Source of the DNA: Planctomycetota bacterium
Lineage (GTDB): Bacteria > Planctomycetota > Planctomycetia > Gemmatales > Gemmataceae
Assembly (NCBI GenBank): GCA_016873095.1
Contig: VGYC01000028.1
Coordinates: forward strand, 1 to 49,001
Direction of reading: 5' to 3'
DNA: 49,001 nucleotides
The translations under genes and the position numbers were made by a program. Positions within the stretch are counted from its first letter, which is position 1. Each line of letters begins with the position of its first letter. The notes beneath the pieces were generated by a model. It saw only the letters and a program-made list of their open reading frames with translations, did no database searches and was not told the origin of the DNA. Positions 16,534 to 24,578 of the stretch are shown here, in pieces.

Positions 16534-17967
16534 CTACGCCAGGATCTCGCGCACCGGCCGACCGCCATGGGCGATGGGGATGGGTCGGCCGCCGCGATCG
16601 CGAACCAGCATGTCCGGGTCGATGCCCAGACACTCATAAATCGTGGCGCAGATGTCGCCGGTGCTGACCGGCCGCTCCTTGACATAGGCCGCGTGCGCGT
16701 CCGAAGCGCCGTGGATCGTGCCGCCGCGAATGCCGGCGCCGGCGAACAGCACGGTGTAGCAGTACGTCCAGTGATCGCGGCCGGCGTTGCGATTGACCTG
16801 CGGAGTTCGGCCCATGTCGCTCATCATCACCACCAGCGTCTCGTCGAGCAGGCCGCGTGTATCAAGGTCTTCCATCAGGGCGCTGAAGGTGGCGTCGAGC
16901 GAGGGGAGAGCGCCGCGCAGCCAGCCGAAGTTGTCCGCGTGCGTGTCCCAGGAATTGTCGGCTGGGAAATCCCAGGTCACGTTCACGAAACGGACGCCAG
17001 CTTCGACGAGACGGCGAGCGATCAGCGTGCTCGAGCCAAACAGCGTGCGATCGTAGCGGTCGCGCACCTGGCCCGGCACGGTGCTGAGGTCGAAAGCGCT
17101 CTTGAGCTTGTTGGAGGTCAACAAGGAAAGCGCCCGCTGCTGGACGCGGTTCAGGTCGTCGAGGCCCCGCCCCGCTTCCATGCGCCGCTGGTGGCGATTG
17201 AACTGCTGCAATAATGATTCGCGGGTCCGCAAGGCATCCAGCGTCACGCCCTCGGCCAGCCGGCTGTTTCGCGACAGATACGGCTCGCCGGCCAGCAGTC
17301 GTGCCCGGCCGACAGTGCGCACCTGCGATGAATCGAACTCCGAGAACAGCGGATCGTAGCGCTTGCCCAGAAAGCCTGCGTAGGGTCCCGGATAGCGGAC
17401 CACGCCGCCGGCGTTGCCGGCCCCGGCGTAGTTGGGCAGGTACAGATAGGCCGGCAAGTCGTCGCTCTCGCCGCGCAGATACTCGCAGACGGCGCCCATG
17501 CTGGGCGGGAATGTATCGCGAGTCGACGTGATGTCCGGCAAGAACTCCTCGTAGCCGGTATAGCTCGGCAGCGGGTTGTGGCAGCCGGCCTTGTGATTGA
17601 CCGAACGAACCAGCGCGGTCTTGTGCATCCAGCGGGCCGAGCGCGGCAGGTGCTCGCAAAGCTGCATTCCGGGGACGTTCGTCGCGATGGGGCTGAATTC
17701 ACCCCGGATGCGCTCCGGAGCGTTTGGCTTCAGGTCAAACATGTCCTGCGTCGGCGCTCCGCCCAGCAAGTACATGAGGATGACGTTCTTGGCGCGACCG
17801 GGCCGGCGGCGGCCTCCCTGGTTCTGCTCCACCGCCAGCAGGCTGGGTAAGTTGAACGCACCGCCCAGCAGCGACAAGGCACCGGCTTTCAGCGTTTCGC
17901 GGCGGGTCAGTCCATCACACAGGCGACGTTTGCTGCCCAGCATCGTGATCATCGGCATGGCCTCCAA
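16534..17967 (-). CDS. DUF1501 domain-containing protein (Tat-exported, sulfatase-like fold)
   Basis: 477 residues. The N-terminal LTRRETLKAGALSLLGG is a twin-arginine-like leader typical of planctomycete DUF1501 proteins. Family hallmarks follow: ILMYLLGGAPTQDMFDLKP, RGEFSPIATNVPGMQLCEHLP, NHKAGCHNPLPSYTG, NSWDTHADNF, and SDMGRTPQVNRNAGRDHWTYCY with the C-terminal alkaline-phosphatase-like metal-site arrangement. The enzymatic activity is unproven; these proteins commonly accompany cytochrome/DUF1553 proteins. Translation may begin at ATG 17967 or at the internal ATG 17952 (MITMLGS). Codon use looks like the neighbours. Confidence 0.92.
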   Translation of the reverse strand: MEAMPMITMLGSKRRLCDGLTRRETLKAGALSLLGGAFNLPSLLAVEQNQGGRRRPGRAKNVILMYLLGGAPTQDMFDLKPNAPERIRGEFSPIATNVPGMQLCEHLPRSARWMHKTALVRSVNHKAGCHNPLPSYTGYEEFLPDITSTRDTFPPSMGAVCEYLRGESDDLPAYLYLPNYAGAGNAGGVVRYPGPYAGFLGKRYDPLFSEFDSSQVRTVGRARLLAGEPYLSRNSRLAEGVTLDALRTRESLLQQFNRHQRRMEAGRGLDDLNRVQQRALSLLTSNKLKSAFDLSTVPGQVRDRYDRTLFGSSTLIARRLVEAGVRFVNVTWDFPADNSWDTHADNFGWLRGALPSLDATFSALMEDLDTRGLLDETLVVMMSDMGRTPQVNRNAGRDHWTYCYTVLFAGAGIRGGTIHGASDAHAAYVKERPVSTGDICATIYECLGIDPDMLVRDRGGRPIPIAHGGRPVREILA

Positions 17968-18095
17968 AACCTACGCTTGATCATAGCGACTCGTCATGTG
18001 TCGCTCCAGTCAATTCGAGTCGGCGGCGCTGGTGGCACTGGTGACTGGTGGCATTGGTGCTTGACTCGACGCGCCGCGGCGACTAGATCGGCTGC

Positions 18096-18782
18096 ATGGG
18101 CCGACAACCATTGCTCGACTGGATGCAACCGCCGGCGCCGCGCTTGCCACTCTGGCTGAAACTGCTCTACTCCGGCTTCCTGGCCGTGCTGCTGCCCATC
18201 TACTGGCGCGACTACGGGCCGAGCAACTTTCTGTATTTTTGTGACGTCGCGCTGTTCTTCACGCTGGGTGCGCTTTGGTGCGAGAGCCCGCTGCTGGCCT
18301 CGGCGCCGTTGCTGGGCATTTTCTTGCCGCAGATGCTGTGGGTGCTCGACTTTCTCTTCGAGCTGGCGGGCTTGCATCTGACGGGACTCACCGGCTACAT
18401 GTTCGAGGAGCGGCGGCCATTGTTCACGCGGTTGCTGTCGCTGTTTCACTTCTGGCTGCCGTTCTTGTGCCTTGGGCTGGTGTGGCGTCTGGGTTACGAT
18501 CGCCGCGCCCTGGTCTTGTGGACGCTGCTCGCCTGGACGCTGATGGGTGTGTGCTACGTGGCCATGCCGCCGCCGGCCCCCGTCGATCCGGCGGCGCCGC
18601 CGGCGCTTGCCAATCGGCCGGCCAACATCAACTATGTATTCGGCTTCGGCAGCGAACACCCTCAGCAAATGATGGAACAGGACTGGTACTTCGCCGCGTA
18701 CATGGCGGCGATGCCCTTGCTCGTGTTCCTTCCCAGCCACTGGATGTTCGCGTGGTTATTTGCGCGGAGAGCCACTCCATGA
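18096..18782 (+). CDS. polytopic membrane protein, unknown function (228 aa)
   Basis: I do not recognise a characterised family. Five to six hydrophobic helices are visible (about residues 20-38, 45-62, 65-90, 110-135, 140-155 and 205-222). A short soluble loop, rich in Pro and Ala and ending NINYVFGFGSEHPQQMMEQDWYF, precedes the last helix. The start ATG 18096 places LLDWMQPPAPRLPLWLK ahead of the first helix. The stop overlaps the next start (ATGA at 18779-18782), so it is translationally coupled to the enolase-superfamily gene. That suggests a linked role such as substrate uptake, though it has no transporter signature I know. Confidence 0.75.
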   Translation: MGRQPLLDWMQPPAPRLPLWLKLLYSGFLAVLLPIYWRDYGPSNFLYFCDVALFFTLGALWCESPLLASAPLLGIFLPQMLWVLDFLFELAGLHLTGLTGYMFEERRPLFTRLLSLFHFWLPFLCLGLVWRLGYDRRALVLWTLLAWTLMGVCYVAMPPPAPVDPAAPPALANRPANINYVFGFGSEHPQQMMEQDWYFAAYMAAMPLLVFLPSHWMFAWLFARRATP

Positions 18783-19954
18783 AGATCACCCGTCTCGAGA
18801 CTTTCCTGGCCAACGGCGGCCTGCGCAACTACCTCTTCCTGCGCCTGCACACCGACGACGGGTTGACGGGCGTGGGCGAGGCCACTCTCGAATGGCAGGA
18901 GAAGACGGTCGAGACGCTGCTGCATGAATGGGTCGAGAGACGCGTCATCGGCCGCGATCCCTTTGATGTTGAGTCGGTTGTCGGCGGCATGATCCGCGAT
19001 CAGTACCAGGGCGGGGCGACGGTCATGACGGCCATCAGCGGCGTCGAAATCGCCCTGTGGGACATCATCGGCAAGGCGTGCGGGCAGCCGGTCTATCGCC
19101 TGCTCGGAGGCCGCTGCCACGAGCGCTTGCCGGCTTACGCCAACGGCTGGTACGGCGGGGCCGACGCGCCGCGCGACTTTGCCGAGCGCGCGCGTGTCGT
19201 CGTCGGCCGCGGCTATCGCGCCCTCAAGTTCGACCCCTTCGGTGTTGCCTGGAAGGACATGTCGGCACAGGAGAGCGCGCTGGCGCTCGAGCGTGTCGCC
19301 GCCGTGCGTGAGGCCGTCGGCCCGTCCGTGCAGATCATGGTCGAGTTTCATGGCCGGCTATCGGCGGGCTGCGCGCTCGACATCATCCGCAACCTGGAGC
19401 GCTACCAGCCGGCGTGGTGCGAGGAACCGGTCGTGCCCGAGAGCATTGAATTGCTGGCAGAGGTGAAGCACAAGGTGCAGGCGCCGATCGCCGCCGGCGA
19501 AAGGCTGTACACTGCGGCGGACTTCTATCGGCTGATCTCGCGACGGGCCGTCGATGTCGTGCAGATGGATATCGCTCACTGCGGCGGCATCCTGCAAAGC
19601 AAGAAGATCGCCGCAACTGCTGCAATGCAGGACATCCGCGTCGCCCCGCACTGCTCGATCGGTCCGGTCGCCCTTGCCGCCGCCCTGCATTTCGACATGT
19701 GCACCAGCAACTTCATGATCCAGGAAGCTTTCGGCGAGTTTGATGTCCCGTGGCGCAATCAACTGGTTTGCGGCTGGAACCCCATCGCGCACGGAGAGTT
19801 TTTCCTCGTCGACAAGCCAGGATTGGGACTGGACATCGACGTCGATGTGATCGCCGAGCATCCATACGTGAGCAATGCTTTTCCGAGTCTGTGGGACGAC
19901 GCCTGGGTAAGAGACTTCACGCAGGAGAGGAATTCCGGTGCCGCGCGCGGATAG
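18779..19954 (+). CDS. mandelate racemase/muconate lactonizing enzyme family, D-galactonate dehydratase-like
   Basis: 391 residues of the enolase superfamily. The capping domain (MKITRLETFLANGG, LHTDDGLTGVGEATLE) is followed by a TIM barrel. Metal ligands can be placed at VEFHGR (E where galactonate dehydratases usually have D, plus the catalytic His), WCEEPVVPE, and AAGERLY. The general base His is in VAPHCSIGPVALAAALH, and ISGVEIALWDIIGKACGQPVYRLLGG is the MR/MLE signature. It is expected to remove water from an aldonic acid such as D-galactonate to give a 2-keto-3-deoxy acid. D-to-E at the first ligand position and the absence of KDPgal/kinase genes nearby leave the sugar acid uncertain. 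ATG 18779 overlaps the previous stop. Confidence 0.85.
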   Translation: MKITRLETFLANGGLRNYLFLRLHTDDGLTGVGEATLEWQEKTVETLLHEWVERRVIGRDPFDVESVVGGMIRDQYQGGATVMTAISGVEIALWDIIGKACGQPVYRLLGGRCHERLPAYANGWYGGADAPRDFAERARVVVGRGYRALKFDPFGVAWKDMSAQESALALERVAAVREAVGPSVQIMVEFHGRLSAGCALDIIRNLERYQPAWCEEPVVPESIELLAEVKHKVQAPIAAGERLYTAADFYRLISRRAVDVVQMDIAHCGGILQSKKIAATAAMQDIRVAPHCSIGPVALAAALHFDMCTSNFMIQEAFGEFDVPWRNQLVCGWNPIAHGEFFLVDKPGLGLDIDVDVIAEHPYVSNAFPSLWDDAWVRDFTQERNSGAARG

Positions 19955-20044
19955 TCGAATCGGGGTTCACATGCTACGGCCATTGCGTGGCCAAGCTCGA
20001 GTCAAGTCCTGCAGCGGAACTCGCAAGGATTGCGACAGCCGGCG

Positions 20045-20818
20045 TCAGGTCGCCAGCTGCTTTTTCCGGCGTGCCATCCGTGCCATCAGGGCCGCAACAT
20101 AGCCCCCCTTGAAGCCGCTATCGATGTTGACGACAACGACGTTTGCCGAGCAAGAGTTGAGCATGGTGAGCAGAGGCGCGAGTCCGCCGAAAGCGGCCCC
20201 GTAGCCGACACTGGTCGGCACGGCGATCACCGGGCAATCGACCAGGCCGCCGACGACACTGGGCAGCGCGCCATCCATGCCGGCCACGACAACGATGACG
20301 TCCGCTCCCGCGAACTGATCCTGATGCCTCAGCAGGCGATGGATGCCGGCCACGCCCACGTCCGTCAACAGCGTCACACCGCTTCCCAGGGCCTTGACGG
20401 TGACGACAGCCTCGCGCGCGACCGGCAGGTCGCTCGTCCCGGCCGTGATGACGACAACCGTGCCCACCGCCGGTCCGGGCGGCTGCGCCGGCAGCCAGAA
20501 CGTCCGGGCCACGCGGTCCTGCTCGGCCTGCGGAAACTCCCGGGCCAAACCCTCGGCTTGCTCGGCGGTCACGCGCGTCGCCAGACAATCTTGCCCGGAC
20601 TCGTTCAGCTTGCGCACGACGCCGGCGACCCACTCGAGTTGCTTGCCCTCGCAAAAGATGACTTCGGGGAAGCCGCAGCGGTCGCGCCGATGAAGGTCCA
20701 CCTGTGCGTAGCCGAGATCGGCCACCGGCGGCGATGTCAGCCGTTCCAGCGCGGCGTCGATGGCTACCTCGCCCACCTTCACCTGGTGCAAGAGATCACG
20801 CAGTTCGCCAGTTTTCAT
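20045..20818 (-). CDS. larB: nickel pincer cofactor biosynthesis protein LarB
   Basis: 257 residues. LarB carboxylates and hydrolyses nicotinic acid adenine dinucleotide to give pyridinium-3,5-dicarboxylate mononucleotide, the first step to the nickel pincer nucleotide of lactate racemase and related enzymes. An N-terminal helical part (MKTGELRDLLHQVKVGEVAIDAAL) leads to an AIR-carboxylase (PurE)-like domain with VVITAGTSDLPVAREA, GVAGIHRLL, VVVAGMDGALPSVVGGL and CPVIAVPTSVGYGAAFGG. LLTMLNSCSANVVVVNIDSGFKGG contains the conserved Cys. ATG 20818 gives the standard N-terminus, while the longer frame to 20920 would overlap the divergent promoter. larC and larE are not in the window. Confidence 0.93.
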   Translation of the reverse strand: MKTGELRDLLHQVKVGEVAIDAALERLTSPPVADLGYAQVDLHRRDRCGFPEVIFCEGKQLEWVAGVVRKLNESGQDCLATRVTAEQAEGLAREFPQAEQDRVARTFWLPAQPPGPAVGTVVVITAGTSDLPVAREAVVTVKALGSGVTLLTDVGVAGIHRLLRHQDQFAGADVIVVVAGMDGALPSVVGGLVDCPVIAVPTSVGYGAAFGGLAPLLTMLNSCSANVVVVNIDSGFKGGYVAALMARMARRKKQLAT

Positions 20819-20887
20819 CGTAATCCTCAAGAATGCAACGCGGCGCACCATTGCCCGAAACTGCAAGCGGTTATTGTAGCGACACCG

Positions 20888-20896
20888 TGATACAAT
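20888..20896 (+). promoter_or_regulatory. extended -10 promoter for the MacB-like permease gene
   Basis: TGATACAAT is a TGn extended -10 with one mismatch from TATAAT, 41 bp upstream of the GTG at 20937. No good -35 is seen at the right spacing, as is common for extended -10 promoters. It lies in the divergent gap with larB. Confidence 0.4.
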
Positions 20897-20936
20897 AGCT
20901 CTCAGCTGATTTCGCCGCATCGTTGAGGATCACACG

Positions 20937-22148
20937 GTGGATTTCTTCTCTGCTGTTCGCGTCGCGCTGTCCGCTCTGCTGGTGCACAAGGGGCGGTCGG
21001 CGTTGACCAGCCTCGGTATTGTCATCGGCACCGGAGCGGTCATCGCCATGGTATCGGCCGCGGGCGGCGCCCGGCAGAAACTTGACGAGCGGCTCGACAA
21101 TGTTGGCAAGAACCTCATCCTCGTTCGGGCGGGCGTCCATACCCAGGCCGGCGCCATTGCCGATCTGAAGCCGCTCACCAATGAGGACGCCGCCGTGCTG
21201 CGCAAGAACCTCGGCAGCCTCGTCCAGGGCGTGGCCGAGGTTCAGGTCATCGTCCGGATCGCCACCACACGCACGCATAACTGGAAGACGATGATCACCG
21301 GCACCCACCCGGACATGCAGACGGTCCGCGGCTGGACGATGGCATACGGCCGCTACTTCGACCGGGACGACCTCAAGAAGCGGGCCGCCGTTTGCCTGCT
21401 TGGTCAAACCGCGCGTGAGAAACTCTTTCCGGATCGGCCCAATCCCGTCGGACAACTGGTGCGCGTCGATCAGCTGCAACTGCGGGTCATCGGCGTCTGC
21501 AATCCCAAGGGCCGCTCGCCCACCGGCGGCGACCAGGACGATCAGATTTTCGTACCCATTTCCACGCTGCAAAAGAAACTGGTCGGCGAGGAGCACATCA
21601 GCATCATTCTCACGTCGGTGGCGTCGTCGCATCTGCTGGAGAAAGCAAAGGAGGAAGCGGCCCGTCTGCTCCGCGAAAAACGCCGCGTCAAGGAGGGACA
21701 GGAGGACTTCGATGTTTCCAGCGTTCAGGAGATGGCGGAACTGGCCGTCATCCTCACGGCCACCATGCAGATCCTCATCTTGATCGTCGCCTCGATCTCG
21801 CTGGTGGTGGGCGGCATCGGCATCATGAACATCATGCTGGTGTCGGTGACGGAGCGCACGCGCGAGATCGGCATCCGTATGGCCGTCGGCGCCACCCCGG
21901 GAGACGTGCTTCTGCAATTCTTGATCGAAGCAATCGCGCTGGCACTGGTGGGCGGTGTCCTCGGCATCTCGCTCGGCATGGCCGGGGCGATCGCCCTGGC
22001 CCTGATTGCCGGCTGGCCCGTGCAGATCGATCCCAACATGGTGCTCATCGCGTTCGCGGTCTCGGGCGGCGTCGGCATCTTCTTCGGATTTTATCCGGCG
22101 CTCAAGGCGTCGAGGCTCGACCCGATCGAGGCGCTGCGCTACGAGTAG
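20937..22148 (+). CDS. MacB/FtsX-type ABC transporter permease
   Basis: 403 residues starting at GTG 20937, with GAGGA 7-8 nt upstream and no in-frame ATG near the family N-terminus. Layout is that of MacB-type permeases: an N-terminal membrane helix (LTSLGIVIGTGAVIAMVSAAGGA), a periplasmic MacB_PCD domain (about 45-265), and three C-terminal helices of the FtsX domain with the signature VGGIGIMNIMLVSVTERTRE and GIRMAVGATPGDVLLQFL. Such permeases act mechanically with an ATPase and a membrane-fusion protein to export peptides, lipoproteins or drugs. Neither partner is adjacent, since both neighbours are on the other strand. The ATPase must be encoded elsewhere or shared. Confidence 0.9.
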   Translation: MDFFSAVRVALSALLVHKGRSALTSLGIVIGTGAVIAMVSAAGGARQKLDERLDNVGKNLILVRAGVHTQAGAIADLKPLTNEDAAVLRKNLGSLVQGVAEVQVIVRIATTRTHNWKTMITGTHPDMQTVRGWTMAYGRYFDRDDLKKRAAVCLLGQTAREKLFPDRPNPVGQLVRVDQLQLRVIGVCNPKGRSPTGGDQDDQIFVPISTLQKKLVGEEHISIILTSVASSHLLEKAKEEAARLLREKRRVKEGQEDFDVSSVQEMAELAVILTATMQILILIVASISLVVGGIGIMNIMLVSVTERTREIGIRMAVGATPGDVLLQFLIEAIALALVGGVLGISLGMAGAIALALIAGWPVQIDPNMVLIAFAVSGGVGIFFGFYPALKASRLDPIEALRYE

Positions 22149-22167
22149 CATCTCGGAGCCTTGCCGA

Positions 22168-23016
22168 TCAAACAACCAGCACTGGATACTTGGCGCCGAG
22201 GATCAAATCGGTCGCGCGGTGAAACGTCGGCGACGTACGGTCCTTGGAAGCCCCGGTGACAAGCAGATGGGGACGCTGATTGGCCTCGTCAAGAACCACG
22301 GAGACAAAGCGGCCGACCTTGACGTCCACGCTCACGGTCAGGCCGGCTTCGTTGCCGCGCCGCTGCACAGCGCCGACCACGCTCGCGACCTCCTGGGTCA
22401 TGGCACGGCTCAGGGCATCGGGCTCCGAGGCCGACGCCGCGATGGCATCGCCGAGCAACTCGCGCGCCTCGTCAAGCACGTCCTGGTCCGCCACGGCCAG
22501 CAGTTGCAGTTGTCCCTGCTCGGCAAGGAAATGCAAGGCCCAGCTGGCTGCCCGCGCGCAAGTTTCATCGCCGCCGTGAATCGGCAGAAGGATGTCATTC
22601 AAGGCCAACTGCACGGCCGCTTCGTCCATCAGTTCGCGCACGCACAGCAGCGGGCACACGGATTCCTGCAAGAGCATGTCGATGATGGAGCCGAGGCTCT
22701 CGTCGCGAAGTTCCTGAATATCCTGGCCAAAGGGCACGGGGACTACCAGCAGCCCGGCCTGATGTTTCCGACAGGCTTGCAGGATCTCGCTGGCCGACGC
22801 GGCGCCGCGCTGTTCGTGCACGGGACAACCGGCCCTGGCGGCCATGGCTGTCGCCCAGGTCCGCGCGGTGGCGTCCTGGTTCGATCCGTCCGGGGCCAGC
22901 ACGACCGCCGCCAGCACAGGCTTGTCCAGGGCCAGCGGGCGCGCGTGCACGGCCGCCTCGAACATGCCGAGGTCCTCGGCCAGGGTGTCGCCGTCCTCGA
23001 AGGGATCACGGGCCAT
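22168..23016 (-). CDS. universal stress protein, two UspA domains
   Basis: 282 residues with two tandem Usp-like alpha/beta domains. The second ends HLLVTGASKDRTSPTFHRATDLILGAKYPVLVV, close to the Usp ATP-binding consensus G-2x-G-9x-G(S/T), though here KDRT replaces part of the glycine loop. The first half is more diverged (LLVVPVPFGQDIQELRDESLGSIIDMLLQESVCPLLCV). ATG 23016 was chosen because it lies one base after the stop of the upstream transporter (TGACATG), so the genes are translationally coupled. This pairing suggests regulation of, or by, the transporter, as seen for other Usp-transporter operons. Confidence 0.8.
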   Translation of the reverse strand: MARDPFEDGDTLAEDLGMFEAAVHARPLALDKPVLAAVVLAPDGSNQDATARTWATAMAARAGCPVHEQRGAASASEILQACRKHQAGLLVVPVPFGQDIQELRDESLGSIIDMLLQESVCPLLCVRELMDEAAVQLALNDILLPIHGGDETCARAASWALHFLAEQGQLQLLAVADQDVLDEARELLGDAIAASASEPDALSRAMTQEVASVVGAVQRRGNEAGLTVSVDVKVGRFVSVVLDEANQRPHLLVTGASKDRTSPTFHRATDLILGAKYPVLVV

Positions 23017-23017
23017 G

Positions 23018-24418
23018 TCAGCCGCCTTCACGCGTCGGGAACAGATCGAAGTAGGCAAACAACAACAAGTACAAGAGCACCAGCGCGGCCTGCGCGATGG
23101 TGATGAGACCGCCCACACGGATGAACTCGCCCCAGCTCACCTTGACGCCGCGTTCCTTCTCCAGTGCGTGCAGGGCGATGACCGAGCTGATGCTGCCCAC
23201 AGGCGTGGAATTGCCGCCGAGATTGGCGGCCAGCACCAGGGCCCACCACAGCGGTTCCGCCGGAATGCCTTGCTGCTCCATGGACCGGACGATGGGAATG
23301 AGCGTGGCCGCCACTGGGATGTTATCGACCACGCCGGACAGGGCCAGCACGAAGGCGGCTACCAGCAGCATGGTGAGCGTGGCGTTGCCGCCTGCGACGG
23401 CGATCATCTGCCGGGCCTGCCAGTCCAGCAAGCCGCTCTCCTGCACGGCGCCAATGATGACGAACAGGCCGATGAAGAACAGCACCACCGACCAGTTAAC
23501 CTTCTTGATCGCGTCATCGAGATGAATGCCTGAGAAGAGCAGTGCCGCCGTGCCGCCGCAAAAAGCGATGAAATCAATGCCCACGCCAAGTGGCTGCGCC
23601 AGCACGAAGCCGATGATGGTCCCCGTCAGGATCAGACCGCTGCGGTAGAACATGCGGCGGTCCTTGACGAGGGCCCACTCGTCGAAGGCGGCGACCTTGC
23701 TTGCCCGCTCCGCCGCATCGCCGCGCCGCGACAGCGCTTCCGCATAGAAGCGCCGCAGCATGAAAAGCGCGATCCCCGCAGACAGGAAGGCCATCGGCGT
23801 GGACACGCGGAAGAAGTCCACGTATGCCAGATTGCCCGCCGTTCCCAGCATCAAGGTGCAGATGCCCGAGGCGAAGGTGACCAGCGCTCCGGAGTTGGCG
23901 CAGATCGCCACCGTCATGATGTACGGCTTGGCCTCCAGTTCAAGCTCCTTCGTGACCACGAGGGTCAAGGAAACCATGATCAGGCTTCCCGGCGTGATGG
24001 TGAGAAACGTCACGAACAAGACCGTGGCCAGCCCGAGCGCCAGATGCAGCCACAGCGGATCGCCGCGCGTTTGCTTGACGATCTTGACGGCCAGGAAATG
24101 AAACATCCCGGATCGCCCCACGATGTCCACGAGCACCGAGGTGCCGACGATGACGCCGATGACGCCCAGATCGTGGCCGATGATGTCATGGACCGCCCGG
24201 TCGTAAGCGGAATGCCCCGCTTCGGACTTGAAGACGCCGAAGGCCATGGCCGCGATCACCGCGGCAATGGCCCCGAGCAGCGCCGCCAGGCTCTTGTGCA
24301 GCCACTCGAAGGCAATGGCCAGATAGGTTGCCGTCATGATCGCCCCCAGAACGATCATGGGCAAGACCGGCTTGTCCCCCGGCACGGGCGGCGCCACGGC
24401 AAATAGTGCGCTGAGCAT
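23018..24418 (-). CDS. ArsB/NhaD-like ion transporter permease
   Basis: 466 residues, about 11-12 membrane helices, of the ion transporter superfamily. Characteristic stretches are GVIVGTSVLVDIVGRSGMFHFLAVKIVKQTRGDP, FLTITPGSLIMVSLTLVV, and SGVVDNIPVAATLIPIVRSM near the second half-repeat, together with the AANLGGNSTPVGSISSVIAL block. It most resembles ArsB/NhaD-type sodium/proton antiporters and arsenite or anion permeases; no ars genes are near. It is followed by a Usp gene one base after its stop. The start is ATG 24418. Confidence 0.85.
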   Translation of the reverse strand: MLSALFAVAPPVPGDKPVLPMIVLGAIMTATYLAIAFEWLHKSLAALLGAIAAVIAAMAFGVFKSEAGHSAYDRAVHDIIGHDLGVIGVIVGTSVLVDIVGRSGMFHFLAVKIVKQTRGDPLWLHLALGLATVLFVTFLTITPGSLIMVSLTLVVTKELELEAKPYIMTVAICANSGALVTFASGICTLMLGTAGNLAYVDFFRVSTPMAFLSAGIALFMLRRFYAEALSRRGDAAERASKVAAFDEWALVKDRRMFYRSGLILTGTIIGFVLAQPLGVGIDFIAFCGGTAALLFSGIHLDDAIKKVNWSVVLFFIGLFVIIGAVQESGLLDWQARQMIAVAGGNATLTMLLVAAFVLALSGVVDNIPVAATLIPIVRSMEQQGIPAEPLWWALVLAANLGGNSTPVGSISSVIALHALEKERGVKVSWGEFIRVGGLITIAQAALVLLYLLLFAYFDLFPTREGG

Positions 24419-24504
24419 GGTTCGAAGTATAAGAGCAGGGAAGGTCGCCGCCCAGCAAGTCAGCCGGCGTGAGCAGCAAGTTGGTGAGGAGAATCAAATG
24501 CGAT

Positions 24505-24546
24505 CGGCGGTTTCGCGCGCCTTGGATTTGCCGCGCGAAACCGCCG
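24505..24546 (-). terminator. strong hairpin downstream of clpX
   Basis: A perfect 15-bp GC-rich inverted repeat with a 12-nt loop (arms 24505-24519 and 24532-24546) lies 32 bp after the clpX stop. There is no U-tract, so it may act as a factor-dependent terminator or an mRNA 3'-end stabiliser, separating clpX from the transporter gene. Confidence 0.6.
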
Positions 24547-24578
24547 AGCGAGCGTCGATGACGCCTGTCTGCAAGGCG

